DNA of 64,000 nt from Aquibium sp. ELW1220 (GCF_030398385.1 NZ_JAOAOQ010000003.1:226011-290010); one strand, 5' to 3'. Counted from the stretch's first letter, positions 44,736 through 55,720 are shown. Notes: generated by a model from the letters alone, not told the origin. Numbers and translations are program-made.

Positions 44736-46412
44736 TCATTCCGTCGGCCCGGCCCGCATGTCGCGCACCTTGCGGCCGACATATTTCGCGACGATCTCCG
44801 GGGCGACGTCCTCCTCGCCGACCACGCCGATCAGCACGCCCTTGAGCCCCGACTTGCTGCGTGCGTTGCGCAAGGCGTCGTTCGAGATCGTGGTGCGGGC
44901 GGCGGGCCGCCGCGCCCAGGCGGACAGGCTGTCGTAGAGTGCGGCGCGCACCGCCTCGTGCGCGGGCGATGCCCCGAGGTCCTCCAGTTCGCCCGGGTCC
45001 GCGTCGAGATCGAAGAGCATCGGCCGGAAGCCGCCCTCGAAGTGGATCATCTTGAAGCGCCCGTCGAAGACCATGAACATGCGCGCGTCGTCGGGGTGGA
45101 GCTCCAGCCGGCCGGCAAGCGGGCTTGCCGAATAGTCGTATTCGCAGAACACGGCCTGTCTGGCCGGCGCCGCGCCGCCGCGCAGGACGGGCAGCAGCGA
45201 CTGCCCCTCGAGGACATGGTCGAGACCGGCCGGGTCGCGGCCCGCCGCTTCCACGAAGGTCGGCAGCAGGTCGATGCACTCCACGAGCGCGTCGCAGACG
45301 GTGCCGCGCGTGGCATCGGCCTTCCCGGACGGGTCGTAGACGATCAGCGGCACCTTCACGCTGGCGTCGTGGAAGAAGGTCTTCTCGCCCATCCAGTGGT
45401 CGCCCATGAAGTCGCCATGGTCCGACGTGACGACGATCATCGTCTCGTCCATGCGCCCGGTCTTATCCAGCCAGTCGAGCAGCACGCCGATCTGGTCGTC
45501 GCACTGCTTGATCAGGCCCATATAGGCGCGCAGCACCTTTTCACGGACGTCGTCGCGCGACAGCGCACGGCCGACCGGCGCGTTCTGGAAGCCGCGGAAC
45601 ACCGGATGGTCGGTCTCGCGTTCGGCCTGCGAGCGGACCGGCGGCAGGAAGTCCTGCCGGCCGTACATCGACGCATAGGGCTCCGGCACGATGTAGGGCC
45701 AGTGCGGCTTGATGTAGCTCAGATGGCAGAGCCAGCGCCGGTCGCCCTGGCTCTCGATGAACTCCATGCCGCGGCGCGTGAGGTAGGGTGTCTCGCTGTC
45801 CTCCTCGCGAATGTTGGCGGGTCGATCGGAGTTCTTCAGGAACCATCCCGACAGCACGTTGCCGGTCTCGTCGATCGCGGAATTGGCGTAGTCGTGCCAG
45901 GGGTTGTCACCCTCGTAGCCCTTGCCGCGCAGGTATTCGTTGTATTTCAGCGCCCCGCCCGGATCGTAGAGCCCTTCGGGGCCTTCCGGACGCATGCCGT
46001 CGTCGCGCTCGAAGACGTCGAAGCCGCATTCGCCGACCCGTGCGCCGATCACGCTGTCAGGCTCGAGGCCCAGCCGCCGCATGCCTTCGGCATCGGCGGC
46101 CATGTGGGTCTTGCCGACCAGCCAGCAGCCCATGCCGAGATCGCGCAGATGATCGCCCATGGTGAGTTCGCCGACCTTGAGCGGGACGTTGTTCCACGAG
46201 GCGCCGTGGCTGTGGACGTAGCGCCCGGTATAGGTCGACATCCGCGACGGGCCGCACAGCGGCGACTGGATGTAGGCGCGGGTGAAGCGCACGCCCTTCC
46301 CCGCCAGCCGGTCGATGTTGGGTGTCTTCAGGTGCGGATGGCCATAGCAGCTCAGATAGTCCCACCGAAGCTGGTCGAACATGATGAAAAGGATATTCTT
46401 GGTTTCCGCCAT
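44736..46412 (-). CDS. Sulfatase / phosphonate monoester hydrolase-like enzyme
   Basis: A 558-residue alkaline phosphatase-superfamily hydrolase. The formylglycine motif is C53-G-P-S-R57 (SPLCGPSRMSTYTGRY), preceded by ILFIMFDQLRWDYLSCYG with metal-binding Asp, and followed by VVTSDHGDFMGDHWMGEKTFFHDASVKVPLIV, the second metal cluster. This layout is shared by arylsulfatases and the promiscuous phosphonate monoester hydrolases (PMH); length and motif context lean to PMH. It has no signal peptide, so the substrate must enter the cytoplasm, consistent with the TRAP uptake genes 54 bases downstream. Confidence 0.88.
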   Translation of the reverse strand: MAETKNILFIMFDQLRWDYLSCYGHPHLKTPNIDRLAGKGVRFTRAYIQSPLCGPSRMSTYTGRYVHSHGASWNNVPLKVGELTMGDHLRDLGMGCWLVGKTHMAADAEGMRRLGLEPDSVIGARVGECGFDVFERDDGMRPEGPEGLYDPGGALKYNEYLRGKGYEGDNPWHDYANSAIDETGNVLSGWFLKNSDRPANIREEDSETPYLTRRGMEFIESQGDRRWLCHLSYIKPHWPYIVPEPYASMYGRQDFLPPVRSQAERETDHPVFRGFQNAPVGRALSRDDVREKVLRAYMGLIKQCDDQIGVLLDWLDKTGRMDETMIVVTSDHGDFMGDHWMGEKTFFHDASVKVPLIVYDPSGKADATRGTVCDALVECIDLLPTFVEAAGRDPAGLDHVLEGQSLLPVLRGGAAPARQAVFCEYDYSASPLAGRLELHPDDARMFMVFDGRFKMIHFEGGFRPMLFDLDADPGELEDLGASPAHEAVRAALYDSLSAWARRPAARTTISNDALRNARSKSGLKGVLIGVVGEEDVAPEIVAKYVGRKVRDMRAGPTE

Positions 46413-46540
46413 GCCAGCCGGTCTCCTCCCCGAAGACTGCCGCCGCATGCTCGCGCGGCTGCGTTTCTTCCGGAACCGTAGCGGTGATCGACCGATCGGG
46501 GAAATAAGAAGTTCCGCTCCGATATGACGGAGCGGATATA

Positions 46541-47461
46541 TCAGGCATAGACCTTTGCCGCGTCCCGCACGTGTCCGACGAGCAGCTGCGCCTCCGCCGA
46601 GAGCTTGCGGTCCGACGCGTGGGTGATGCCGACAGACCCCATCAGCTCCTCGCCCGTCAGGCCGAGCCGGACAAGCAGGCCATCCGCGATCTCCTGCCGC
46701 ACGGCGCCCAGCGGCACGCAGGCAACGGCACGGTTGCCGGCGATGAAGCTGCGCGTGAACTCGAAGGACACCGTCTCGATCTTGTTGGGAAAGGCGCCAT
46801 GGCCGCGGGCGGTTGTGAACTTGTCGAGTTCCCGCCGGATGATCGTGTCGGGCATGGGCACGACGACGAGCTCGCCGCGGACCTGGTCCAGCGTCACGGC
46901 GTCCGGCTCGCCGGCGAAGGGATGGTCGCGCGCCACGACGAAGACCAGCGGTTCGAAGTAGAGGTGCTCGAAGCGGACGCCGGGCATGTAGTCGAGCGCC
47001 AGCAGGCGGCCGAGCAGGAAGTCGATCTCGGACCGATGCAGCCGGGCCACCAGCTCCGGCACGCCGGCCCAGTAGAGACGCAGGTCTGCCTGCGGCGCGG
47101 CGGCCTTGAACGTGCCGGCGGCCGCAACCGCGAGCGTGCGCGCGACGTTGGGCAGCATGCCCACCGAGACCACCGGCACGGGCGACAGGCCCGCGGCGCT
47201 GCGCGTTCCCGCCTCGAGTTGCGAGAGGGCCGCATCGACATGCCGGCGCAGCGATTCGCCCGCCTCGGTCAGCGACAGCCCGCGACCGGTGCGCAGGAAG
47301 AGCGGCTGCCCGATCAGCGCCTCCAGTTCGGCCAGCGCGCGCGAGAGCGCCGGCTGCGAGCTGTGCATCTGTTCGGCGGCCGCGCTGACGGAGCCGTGAC
47401 GGGCCATGGCCTGGAAGCAGCGCAGGTGACGCATCCTCAATCGCTTGAACGCTTCGGTCAT
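46541..47461 (-). CDS. LysR-type transcriptional regulator
   Basis: A 306-residue LTTR. The winged helix (about residues 8-65) reads LRHLRCFQAMARHGSVSAAAEQMHSSQPALSRALAELEALIGQPLFLR without the first Met, i.e. canonical for the family; the effector-binding domain follows and resembles the GbpR/PcaQ group (GMLPNVARTLAVAAAGTFKAAAP). It lies upstream of the sulfatase-TAXI-permease genes on the same strand and probably controls them. I chose ATG 47461 over an in-frame start at 47488. Confidence 0.92.
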   Translation of the reverse strand: MTEAFKRLRMRHLRCFQAMARHGSVSAAAEQMHSSQPALSRALAELEALIGQPLFLRTGRGLSLTEAGESLRRHVDAALSQLEAGTRSAAGLSPVPVVSVGMLPNVARTLAVAAAGTFKAAAPQADLRLYWAGVPELVARLHRSEIDFLLGRLLALDYMPGVRFEHLYFEPLVFVVARDHPFAGEPDAVTLDQVRGELVVVPMPDTIIRRELDKFTTARGHGAFPNKIETVSFEFTRSFIAGNRAVACVPLGAVRQEIADGLLVRLGLTGEELMGSVGITHASDRKLSAEAQLLVGHVRDAAKVYA

Positions 47462-47685
47462 GGCTGGTGCTCCGGCGGGTTTCGGCACAGCGTAGAAGAG
47501 ATGCGCTCCGCCTCAAAGGTCCGCGCATGCCGCCGTGCGATTGACCCGCCCGGCAGATCGGCCATCGTTCGGCGCGGCCGCCGGCCGACGCTGCGGTTTA
47601 CCCGCGGCAGGCACGCGCGCTTGCGCGCAATCGCCCGGAAGTTGAAGGCCACGGCTCCCCGCGGCGCATATCCGCCCGACTGCTC

Positions 47686-47702
47686 TTTATGCGCCGTTTA
47701 TG
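47686..47702 (+). promoter_or_regulatory. KdpE-like binding site upstream of kdp
   Basis: TTTATG-CGCCG-TTTATG is a direct repeat with a 5-bp spacer. The Escherichia coli KdpE site has the same form (TTTATA-N5-TTTACA). It lies about 80 bases upstream of the first small gene of the kdp locus, in the otherwise featureless 319-bp gap after lysR. Since kdpE is encoded at the end of the operon, autoregulation is likely. Confidence 0.6.
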
Positions 47703-47780
47703 CCCCGCCCGCGCCTTCCACATCGCGCGTTGATGGCATGACGGCATAGATCGGAGGCTCCTGAAACCCCGGAGCCTTCC

Positions 47781-47864
47781 ATGCTCGACATCCTCTTCAT
47801 CGCGCTCGCCGCCGGCTTCTTCGCCGCCGCGGCACTCGGCGTGCGCTTGCTCGAACGGCTGTGA
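47781..47864 (+). CDS. 27-residue membrane peptide at the head of the kdp operon
   Basis: ATG 47781 to TGA 47864 encodes [20 protein letters not shown] and then VRLLERL: one transmembrane helix with a basic C-terminal end. GGAG lies seven bases before the ATG but inside a hairpin (GGCTCC at 47756-47761, GGAGCC at 47771-47776). Similar mini-proteins with a terminal cERL/RL tail occur before kdpF in other proteobacteria but are usually not annotated. It resembles KdpF in size but not in sequence. kdpF follows after eight bases. Confidence 0.7.
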   Translation: MLDILFIALAAGFFAAAALGVRLLERL

Positions 47865-47872
47865 GGCCCGCC

Positions 47873-47962
47873 ATGGCGATCGACCTCTTCGTCGGCGGCG
47901 CCGTCGCCGCCCTCCTCCTTGTCTATCTCGGCATCGCGCTCGCCCGGCCGGAGCGGTTCTGA
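47873..47962 (+). CDS. kdpF: K+-transporting ATPase KdpF subunit
   Basis: A 29-residue single-span peptide ([20 protein letters not shown] then IALARPERF). The LLVYLxxALxRPExF tail is the KdpF signature. KdpF stabilises the KdpFABC potassium pump in the inner membrane. It lies between the 27-residue peptide and kdpA, 36 bases before the kdpA ATG. Confidence 0.93.
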   Translation: MAIDLFVGGAVAALLLVYLGIALARPERF

Positions 47963-47998
47963 CCGCACCGGCCCGGATCCCGCGCAAGGACACCCCTC

Positions 47999-49705
47999 AT
48001 GGCACCCGACATCCTCCAGTTCATCTTCTACGCGGTCGTGGTCACCGCGCTCGCCTGGCCGCTCGGCCTCCATCTCGCCGCGGTCTACGAGGGCCGCCCG
48101 ACCGTTCTCTCGCCGGTGCTGGCGCCGGTCGAGCGCGGCATCCTGGCGCTCGCCGGCATCCGCGCCGGGCAGGGTCAGCACTGGACGCGCTATGCGCTGT
48201 CGGTGCTCGCCTTCAGTCTCGGCTCGGTGCTGCTGCTCTACGCCATCCTGCGGCTGCAGCATCTCCTGCCGTTCAACCCGCAGGGCTTTGCCGCGCTATC
48301 GCCCGACCTCGCCTTCAACACCGCCGTCTCGTTTGCCACCAACACCAACTGGCAGGCCTATGGCGGCGAGACCGCCTTGTCGTCACTCAGCCAGATGACG
48401 GGGCTGACGGTGCAGAACTTCGTCTCGGCCGGGGCCGGCATGGCGGTCTGCGCGGCGGTCATCCGCGGCTTTCTTGCCCGCGAGCAGAAGGTTCTCGGCA
48501 ATTTCTGGGTCGACCTGACGCGCTCGGTCCTCTATGTGCTGCTTCCTCTGGCCATCCTTATGACCCTTTTCCTGGTCTGGCAGGGCGTGCCGCAGAACCT
48601 GGTCGCCTCGGTGACCGCCACGACCGTCGAGGGCGCGCAGCAGACCATCGCGCAGGGTCCGGCCGCCTCGCAGATCGCCATCAAGCAGCTCGGCACCAAT
48701 GGCGGCGGCTACTTCAACGCCAATTCGGCCGTGCCCTACGAGAACCCGACGCCGCTGTCGAACCTCGTCGAGATGGTGTCGCTGCTGCTCATTCCCGCCG
48801 CCTTCTGCTTCATGTTCGGCCGCATGGCGCGCGACCTGCGCCAGGGGGTGGCGATCTTCGCCGCCATGGGGGTCCTGTTCCTTGCCGCGCTGGCGCTCAC
48901 CTACGGCTCGGAGATCGCCGGCAACCCGGCCTTCGCGCCTCTGCCGGTCGAGCAGTCGGCCGGCAACATGGAGGGCAAGGAGGTGCGCTTCGGCGTCGGC
49001 AATTCCGCCCTCTGGGCCACCGCCACCACCGCCGCGTCCAACGGTTCGGTCAATTCCATGCACGACAGTTTCATGCCGCTCGGCGCGCTGGCGCCGATGC
49101 TCCTGATGCAGGTCGGCGAAGTGGTCTTCGGCGGCGTCGGTTCGGGCTTCTACGGCATGCTGTCCTTCGTCGTGCTCACCGTCTTCCTGGCCGGACTGAT
49201 GGTCGGCCGCACGCCCGAATATCTCGGCAAGAAGATCGAGGCGCGCGAAGTGAAGCTCGCCGTCATCGCCTTCCTGGTCATGCCGCTCGGCGTGCTCGGG
49301 CTCGGCGCGCTGGCGGCCGTCCTGCCGGTCTCGCTTGCCTCCGTGCAGGATGCCGGCCCGCACGGGCTGTCGGAGATCCTCTACGCCTATTCGTCGGCGA
49401 CCGGGAACAACGGCTCGGCCTTCGCCGGCTTCGGCGCCGGCACGCCCTACCACAACACGATGCTCGGCCTTGCCATGCTTCTCGGCCGCTTCGTTTACAT
49501 CGTGCCGATGCTGGCGATGGCGGGAGCGCTTGCGGGGAAGAAGGCGGCGCCGGCCTCCAGCGGCACCTTCCCCACCCACGGCCCGCTCTTCGTCACGTTG
49601 CTCGTCGCCGTCATCCTCATCCTCGGCGGGCTCACCTTCTTCCCGGCGCTGGCGCTGGGTCCCATCGCCGAGCACGTCTCGATGCTCGCCGGACAGACCT
49701 TCTGA
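47999..49705 (+). CDS. kdpA: K+-transporting ATPase subunit KdpA
   Basis: A 568-residue channel-like subunit that binds K+ and forms the entry pathway. The four pore loops of this superfamily are visible: [37 protein letters not shown] and [13 protein letters not shown], giving the quasi-fourfold selectivity filter. About ten transmembrane segments. Full length. kdpB starts 11 bases after the stop. Confidence 0.98.
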   Translation: MAPDILQFIFYAVVVTALAWPLGLHLAAVYEGRPTVLSPVLAPVERGILALAGIRAGQGQHWTRYALSVLAFSLGSVLLLYAILRLQHLLPFNPQGFAALSPDLAFNTAVSFATNTNWQAYGGETALSSLSQMTGLTVQNFVSAGAGMAVCAAVIRGFLAREQKVLGNFWVDLTRSVLYVLLPLAILMTLFLVWQGVPQNLVASVTATTVEGAQQTIAQGPAASQIAIKQLGTNGGGYFNANSAVPYENPTPLSNLVEMVSLLLIPAAFCFMFGRMARDLRQGVAIFAAMGVLFLAALALTYGSEIAGNPAFAPLPVEQSAGNMEGKEVRFGVGNSALWATATTAASNGSVNSMHDSFMPLGALAPMLLMQVGEVVFGGVGSGFYGMLSFVVLTVFLAGLMVGRTPEYLGKKIEAREVKLAVIAFLVMPLGVLGLGALAAVLPVSLASVQDAGPHGLSEILYAYSSATGNNGSAFAGFGAGTPYHNTMLGLAMLLGRFVYIVPMLAMAGALAGKKAAPASSGTFPTHGPLFVTLLVAVILILGGLTFFPALALGPIAEHVSMLAGQTF

Positions 49706-49716
49706 AGGCACATCCC

Positions 49717-51753
49717 ATGCGCACCAAACAAGACATCTCCCTGTTCGACCGGCGCGTCACCGGTCCCGCGTTCACGGCAGCCTTCGCCAAGCTCGCGCCG
49801 CGCGCCATGGCGCGAAACCCCGTGATGTTCGTCACGGAAGTGGTGGCGACGCTGTCGACGCTGCTCTTCCTGCGCGATCTGGCGCTCGGCGCCGACGGCG
49901 TGGCGATCAGCGGCCAGATCGCGGCCTGGCTCTGGTTCACGGTCTATTTCGCCAACTTCGCGGAGGCCATGGCCGAAGGACGCGGCAAGGCCCGCGCCGA
50001 CACGCTGCGCGCCACGCAGTCCGAGACGCCGGCGCGCAGGCTGGCGTCGCTCGCGGCCGAAACCCACGAGGTGGTGTCGAGCCGCTCGCTCAAGCCCGGC
50101 GATCTCGTGCTGGTCGCCGTCGACGACCTCGTGCCGGCCGACGGCGAGATCGTCGAGGGCATCGCGTCGGTCGACGAGAGCGCGATCACGGGCGAATCCG
50201 CGCCCGTCATCCGCGAGGCCGGCGGCGACCGCTCGGCGGTGACCGGCGGCACGCGGGTCGTGTCGGACTGGATCAAGGTCAGGGTCACCGCGAAGCCGGG
50301 CGAAAGCTTCCTCGACCGCATGATCGCCATGGTCGAGGGCGCGGAGCGGCAGAAGACGCCGAACGAGATCGCCCTCAACATCCTGCTCGCCGGCATGACG
50401 ATCATCTTCCTGATCGTGGTGGTGACGCTGCAGCCCTTCATCGTCCACTCCGGCGCCTTCGTGCCGGTGATCTTTCTCGTCGCCCTGCTCGTCACGCTCA
50501 TCCCCACCACCATCGGCGGGCTGCTCTCGGCCATCGGCATCGCCGGCATGGACCGTCTGGTGAAGGCCAACGTCATCGCCAAGTCCGGCCGCGCCGTGGA
50601 GGCGGCGGGCGACGTCGACGTGCTGCTGCTCGACAAGACCGGCACCATCACCTTCGGGGCGCGGATGGCCGACGCCTTCGAGACGCTGCCGGGCATAGCC
50701 CCGCGGGAGATGGCCGAAGCGGCGCTGCTCGCCTCGCTGTCCGACGAAACGCCGGAAGGCCGCTCGATCGTCGATTTCGCCCGCAGGCAGCTCGCCCGGA
50801 TGCCCGACGGCGCCGATCGCGTCGCCGAGGCGATCCCGTTCTCTGCCAACACCCGCATCTCCGGCGCGACGCTCCGGGACGGGACGGCGCTGCGCAAGGG
50901 CGCGGCGGACGCCATTCTCGCCTGGTGCGGCACGACGGCCGCACCCGAACTGCGCGCCCTCGTCGAGGCGATCGCCCGGTCGGGCGGCACGCCGCTGCTC
51001 GTCGCCCGCGACAAGCGGGTGCTCGGCGTCGTGCACCTCAAGGACATCGTCAAGCCCGGCATCCGCGAGCGCTTCGCCGAGCTGCGGCGCATGGGCGTGC
51101 GCACCGTCATGGTGACGGGCGACAATCCGCTGACGGCGGCCGCCATCGCGGCCGAGGCCGGCGTCGACGATTTCCTCGCCGAGGCGACGCCCGAGCGCAA
51201 GCTGGAGCTGATCCGCAGGGAACAGGCCGAAGGCAAGCTCGTCGCCATGTGCGGCGACGGCTCCAACGACGCGCCGGCGCTGGCGCAGGCCGATGTCGGC
51301 GTCGCCATGAACACCGGCACGCCGGCGGCCAAGGAGGCCGGCAACCTGATCGACCTCGATTCGGACCCGACCAAGCTCATCGAGATCGTGCTGGTCGGCA
51401 AGCAGCTGCTGATTTCCCGCGGCGCGCTCACCACCTTCTCGATCGCCAACGACGTGGCGAAGTACTTCGCCATCCTGCCGGCGCTGTTCGTCACCGCCTA
51501 TCCGGCGCTCGACGCGCTCGACGTCATGCGGCTCGGCAGCCCGGGCAGCGCCATCCTGTCGGCCGTCATCTTCAACGCGCTCGTCATCATCGCGCTGATC
51601 CCGCTGGCGCTGCGGGGCGTTGCCTACCGGCCCGCCTCGGCCGCCAGCCTGCTGCGCCGCAACCTGCTCGTCTACGGGGTCGGCGGCCTGATCGTTCCCT
51701 TCCTCGGCATCAAGGCGATCGACATCATTGTCAACGCCGCCGGCATCGTATGA
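49717..51753 (+). CDS. kdpB: K+-transporting P-type ATPase subunit KdpB
   Basis: A 678-residue catalytic subunit. Phosphorylated Asp306 lies in [17 protein letters not shown] (actuator domain), [20 protein letters not shown] (hinge with the Mg2+ aspartates) and [13 protein letters not shown] are present. The N-domain has KGA in place of the common KGAS context, still consistent with KdpB. Seven membrane segments. It converts ATP energy into K+ translocation with KdpA. Confidence 0.98.
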   Translation: MRTKQDISLFDRRVTGPAFTAAFAKLAPRAMARNPVMFVTEVVATLSTLLFLRDLALGADGVAISGQIAAWLWFTVYFANFAEAMAEGRGKARADTLRATQSETPARRLASLAAETHEVVSSRSLKPGDLVLVAVDDLVPADGEIVEGIASVDESAITGESAPVIREAGGDRSAVTGGTRVVSDWIKVRVTAKPGESFLDRMIAMVEGAERQKTPNEIALNILLAGMTIIFLIVVVTLQPFIVHSGAFVPVIFLVALLVTLIPTTIGGLLSAIGIAGMDRLVKANVIAKSGRAVEAAGDVDVLLLDKTGTITFGARMADAFETLPGIAPREMAEAALLASLSDETPEGRSIVDFARRQLARMPDGADRVAEAIPFSANTRISGATLRDGTALRKGAADAILAWCGTTAAPELRALVEAIARSGGTPLLVARDKRVLGVVHLKDIVKPGIRERFAELRRMGVRTVMVTGDNPLTAAAIAAEAGVDDFLAEATPERKLELIRREQAEGKLVAMCGDGSNDAPALAQADVGVAMNTGTPAAKEAGNLIDLDSDPTKLIEIVLVGKQLLISRGALTTFSIANDVAKYFAILPALFVTAYPALDALDVMRLGSPGSAILSAVIFNALVIIALIPLALRGVAYRPASAASLLRRNLLVYGVGGLIVPFLGIKAIDIIVNAAGIV

Positions 51754-51762
51754 GGTGACACC

Positions 51763-52347
51763 ATGCTTTCCGAACTCAGACCCGCGCTCACGCTCCTCGC
51801 GCTCTTCACCGCCCTCACCGGCATCGCCTATCCGCTCGCCATGACCGGCGCCGCACAGGCCCTGTTTCCGGCACAGGCGAACGGCAGCCTCGTCGAGCGC
51901 GACGGCACGATCGTCGGCTCCGCGCTCGTCGGCCAGGCCTTCGCCGGCGCAGCCTATTTCCACGGCAGGCCGTCGGCCGCGGGCAGCGGCTACGACGCCG
52001 CTTCGACCGGCGGCAGCAATCTCGGCCCCACCTCGCGGACGCTGATCGATCGCGTCGCCGGCGATGCCGGGCGGATCAGCCTGGCGAATGGCGGCGGGCG
52101 CGTGCCGGTCGACCTCGTCACCGCCTCCGGCTCCGGGCTCGACCCGCACGTCTCGCCGCAGGCCGCCGCCTTCCAGGCGCAGCGCGTGGCGGCGGCCCGC
52201 GGCGCCGATCCCGCGGCGGTCCGCTCCCTCGTCGATGACCATGTCGAGGGCCGCACGCTCGGCCTCCTCGGCCAGCCGCGCGTCAACGTCCTCGCGCTCA
52301 ATCTGGCGCTCGACGAGCGCTTCCCCGTTCCTGCGGCCCGCGAGTGA
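51763..52347 (+). CDS. kdpC: K+-transporting ATPase subunit KdpC
   Basis: 194 residues: one N-terminal transmembrane helix ([21 protein letters not shown]) and a periplasmic domain containing [51 protein letters not shown] and [11 protein letters not shown], all typical of KdpC, the subunit that stabilises the KdpA-KdpB assembly. The stop overlaps the kdpD ATG by four bases, giving translational coupling of the pump and its sensor. Confidence 0.98.
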   Translation: MLSELRPALTLLALFTALTGIAYPLAMTGAAQALFPAQANGSLVERDGTIVGSALVGQAFAGAAYFHGRPSAAGSGYDAASTGGSNLGPTSRTLIDRVAGDAGRISLANGGGRVPVDLVTASGSGLDPHVSPQAAAFQAQRVAAARGADPAAVRSLVDDHVEGRTLGLLGQPRVNVLALNLALDERFPVPAARE

Positions 52348-55040
52348 CCATGGAGAGGGAGAGCCGCCCGCAACCCGAGGCCCTGCTCGCGGAAGCTGCG
52401 AAGGAGGGGCGCGGGCGGCTGAAGATCTTCCTCGGCGCCGCACCGGGCGTCGGCAAGACCTACGCCATGCTGGAGGCGGCGCAGCGGCGCAGGGCCGACG
52501 GCATCGACGTTGCCGTCGGCGTGGTCGAGACGCATGGCCGCGCCGAGACCGAAAGGCTGACCTTCGGCCTCGACCTGATGCCGCGCGCGCGCATCCCCTA
52601 TGGCGGACGGCTGCTGGCCGAGATGGACCTCGACGGCCTCCTGGCGCGCCGGCCGGCGCTGGCCCTGGTCGACGAACTCGCCCATTCCAACGTGCCGGGC
52701 AGCCGCCATGCCAAGCGCTGGCAGGACGTCGAGGAACTGCTCGCCGCGGGCATCGACGTCTACTCGACGCTGAACGTCCAGCACCTCGAAAGCCTCAACG
52801 ACGTCGTCGCCCGCATCGCGCGGGTCAAGGTGCGCGAGACGGTGCCCGACAAGGTGCTGGAACTCGCCGACGAGATCGAACTGATCGACCTGCCGCCGGA
52901 GGAGCTGATCGAGCGGCTGCGCCAGGGCAAGGTCTACATCCACGACCAGATCGCCCGCGCCATCCAAAACTTCTTCTCCAAGGGCAACCTGACGGCGCTG
53001 CGCGAACTCGCCATGCGCGTCGCCGCAGACCGCGTCGACGCGCAGATGGCCGCGCATATGCGCAGCCACGCCATCCCCGGCCCCTGGCCGACGCAGGACC
53101 GCGTGCTGGTCTGCGTCAACGAGGCGCCGGTCTCCAAGGCACTGGTGCGGGCCGCCAAGCGCATGGCCGAGCGGTCGCGCACCGACTGGATCGCCGCCTG
53201 CGTGGCCACGCCGCGCTCGGAGCACCTGCCCGACACCGCCAAGGATTCGATCGCGGATACGCTGCGGCTCGCCGAAACGCTCGGCGCCGAGATCGCCACC
53301 ATCAATGCCGAGAGCCACGTCGCCGACGAGATCCTCGCCTTCGCGCGCAGCCGCAACGTCTCGCGCATCGTGATCGGGCGGCCGCGGCCGCGGCGCTTCA
53401 GCGCCTGGTTCACCCGCGAGACGGTGGCCGAGGAGATCATCCGCAAGGCGGGCGAGTTCGAGGTCACCATCGTCTCGGCCGATCCGGCGCAGGCCGGCGC
53501 GCCGCCGATCCGCGGCCCCTCGCTGGTGCCCGAGCGCGACCCCGGCGCCTATCTCTGGGCGAGCGCGGCTGTGGCGGCGGCAACCGCCGTTGCCGTCTTC
53601 GTCAACCGCCTCTTCCCGGTCGAGAGCCTGTCGCTGTTCTTCCTGGTCGCCGTGCTCGGCATTGCCGCGCGCTTCGGCCTCTGGCCGTCGATCTATGCCA
53701 GCGCCCTCGCCTTCCTCGGCTACAATTTCTTCCTCACCGAGCCCTTCTTCACCTTCGAGATCGCCAACCAGGACCTCGTGCTGACGCTGTTCCTGTTCCT
53801 GGCGGTGGCGATCGTCACCGGCAACCTCGCCGCCCGCCTGCGCGACCAGGCGCGGACGCAGCGCGCCATCGCCAGGCGGACCGCCAACCTGTTTGACTTC
53901 GCGCGCAAGGTGGCGAGCGTCGCCTCCCTCGACGATGTCGTCTGGGCGGCCGTCACCCACGTGGCCTCCACCATGCAGTGCTCCTCGCTGATCCTGATGC
54001 CGGACCCCGAAGGCACGCTGTCGATCGCCGGCGGCATGCCGCCGGAGGACCAGCTCGAGGCCAAGGACCGGGGTGCCGCCGAGTGGGCCTGGACCCGGCG
54101 CGAGCCCGCCGGATGGTCCTCGCCGACGCTGCCGACGGCCAGCTGGCTGTTCCTGCCGATGAAGAGCGCCGATGCGGTGCACGGTCTGCTCGGCGTCCGG
54201 TTCGGAACGCGCCGGTACATCACCACCGAGGAGCGGCGGCTGCTCGAATCGCTGGTCGACCAGGTCGGCATCGCCATCGAGCGCACGCGGCTCGCCGCCG
54301 ACATGGAGCAGTCGCGGCTGCTGGCCGAGACCGAGAGCCTGCGCGCCGCCCTCCTCTCCTCCGTCAGCCACGACCTGCGCACCCCGCTCGTCTCCATCAT
54401 CGGCGCGGCGACCGCGCTGGTCGACGCCGGCGACGCGCTCGGCAGGGAAGGCCAGCGGGCCATGGCCGAGACGATCCGCGACGAGGGCGAGCGGCTGAAC
54501 CGCTACGTGCAGAACCTCCTCGACATGACCCGGCTCGGCTACGGGGCGCTGAAGCTCGCGCGCGAACCGGTCGACCTGCGCGAGGTGGTCGGCCGCGCGC
54601 TGCGGCGGCTTGAGCGCGACCTTGCCGGCCACCGCGTGGTGCGCGATCTTGATGCGGCGCTGCCCGACCTGCCCGGCGACGCCGTGCTCCTCGAACAGGT
54701 GGTGGCCAACATCCTCGACAATGCCGCGAAATACGCCCCTCCCGGCACGCCGGTCACCGTCTCGGCCAGGCAGGCCGGCGGCGAGGTCGTGCTGACCATC
54801 GCCGACGAGGGACCCGGCATCCCCGAGGCCGACCGGGCGCATGTCTTCGACATGTTCTTCCGCGTGCGCGCCGGCGACGGGCAGCCGGGCGGCACCGGCC
54901 TTGGCCTCTCCATCGCCAAGGGCATCGTCGACGCCCATGGCGGCTCGATCCGCGCCGAGGCCGCCCTGGCCGACGGGCGCGGCACGCGGATCGTCATCAC
55001 CCTGCCGCTCGCGGCCGGCGCAGACGGAAAGCCCCGATGA
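52344..55040 (+). CDS. kdpD: Sensor histidine kinase KdpD
   Basis: An 898-residue membrane sensor. The N-terminal KdpD domain has Walker [10 protein letters not shown] (31-39) and [15 protein letters not shown]; a universal-stress (USP) domain follows (about 250-375); four transmembrane helices lie around 395-490 (including [14 protein letters not shown]); then a GAF domain and a HisKA/HATPase core with H676 in [13 protein letters not shown], and [19 protein letters not shown] and [14 protein letters not shown]. It senses K+ limitation and phosphorylates KdpE. It overlaps both neighbours by four bases. Confidence 0.98.
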   Translation: MTMERESRPQPEALLAEAAKEGRGRLKIFLGAAPGVGKTYAMLEAAQRRRADGIDVAVGVVETHGRAETERLTFGLDLMPRARIPYGGRLLAEMDLDGLLARRPALALVDELAHSNVPGSRHAKRWQDVEELLAAGIDVYSTLNVQHLESLNDVVARIARVKVRETVPDKVLELADEIELIDLPPEELIERLRQGKVYIHDQIARAIQNFFSKGNLTALRELAMRVAADRVDAQMAAHMRSHAIPGPWPTQDRVLVCVNEAPVSKALVRAAKRMAERSRTDWIAACVATPRSEHLPDTAKDSIADTLRLAETLGAEIATINAESHVADEILAFARSRNVSRIVIGRPRPRRFSAWFTRETVAEEIIRKAGEFEVTIVSADPAQAGAPPIRGPSLVPERDPGAYLWASAAVAAATAVAVFVNRLFPVESLSLFFLVAVLGIAARFGLWPSIYASALAFLGYNFFLTEPFFTFEIANQDLVLTLFLFLAVAIVTGNLAARLRDQARTQRAIARRTANLFDFARKVASVASLDDVVWAAVTHVASTMQCSSLILMPDPEGTLSIAGGMPPEDQLEAKDRGAAEWAWTRREPAGWSSPTLPTASWLFLPMKSADAVHGLLGVRFGTRRYITTEERRLLESLVDQVGIAIERTRLAADMEQSRLLAETESLRAALLSSVSHDLRTPLVSIIGAATALVDAGDALGREGQRAMAETIRDEGERLNRYVQNLLDMTRLGYGALKLAREPVDLREVVGRALRRLERDLAGHRVVRDLDAALPDLPGDAVLLEQVVANILDNAAKYAPPGTPVTVSARQAGGEVVLTIADEGPGIPEADRAHVFDMFFRVRAGDGQPGGTGLGLSIAKGIVDAHGGSIRAEAALADGRGTRIVITLPLAAGADGKPR

Positions 55041-55720
55041 ACACCGGCCGCATCCTGCTCGTCGAGGACGATCCCGGCATCCGCCGCTTCCTGCGCGTGG
55101 CGCTGGAGGCACAGGGCTTCGTCCTGCAGGAAGCCGCCTCCGGCCGGGAGGGCATCGGCCTTGCCGCAACCGCGCAGCCCGACCTCGTCGTGCTCGATCT
55201 CGGCCTGCCCGACATGGACGGCAAGGCGGTCATCGCCAGCATCCGCGACTGGTCGCAGGTCCCGATCCTGATCCTGTCGGTGCGCCAGTCGGAGGACGAG
55301 AAGGTCGCCGCGCTCGACGCCGGCGCCAACGACTACGTCGTCAAGCCCTTCGGCATCGCCGAGTTGCTGGCGCGCGTGCGCGCACTGCTGCGCACCGGCC
55401 GCGGCGGTGCCGCACCGACGCCCGACATCGTGCTGCGCGACCTGCATGTCGACCTTGCCCGCCACGAGGTGACGCTCGCCGGCGAACCGGTGAAGCTGAC
55501 GCGCAAGGAGTTCGACCTGCTGGCGCTCCTGGCGCGCAATGCCGGCCGCATCGTCACGCACCGGCAGCTGCTCGCCGACGTCTGGGGTCCGGCGCACGAG
55601 CACGACCTGCAATATCTGCGCGTCTTCGTCGGCCGGCTGCGCGCCAAGCTCGGCGACGACCCGGCCGCGCCGCGCTTCATCCTGAACGAGCCCGGCGTCG
55701 GCTACCGCTTCCTGGACTGA
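55037..55720 (+). CDS. kdpE: Response regulator KdpE
   Basis: A 227-residue OmpR/PhoB-type regulator. Receiver domain with Asp-Asp pair at 11-12, phosphoacceptor Asp54 (VVLDLGLPDMDG) and the conserved Lys in YVVKPFG; C-terminal winged helix with LTRKEFDLLALLARNAGRIVTHRQLL and YLRVFVGRLRAKLGDDP. It should activate the kdp promoter, probably at the TTTATG-N5-TTTATG site. Its stop is 18 bases from the convergent AraC-type gene, and I see no terminator between. Confidence 0.98.
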   Translation: MNTGRILLVEDDPGIRRFLRVALEAQGFVLQEAASGREGIGLAATAQPDLVVLDLGLPDMDGKAVIASIRDWSQVPILILSVRQSEDEKVAALDAGANDYVVKPFGIAELLARVRALLRTGRGGAAPTPDIVLRDLHVDLARHEVTLAGEPVKLTRKEFDLLALLARNAGRIVTHRQLLADVWGPAHEHDLQYLRVFVGRLRAKLGDDPAAPRFILNEPGVGYRFLD

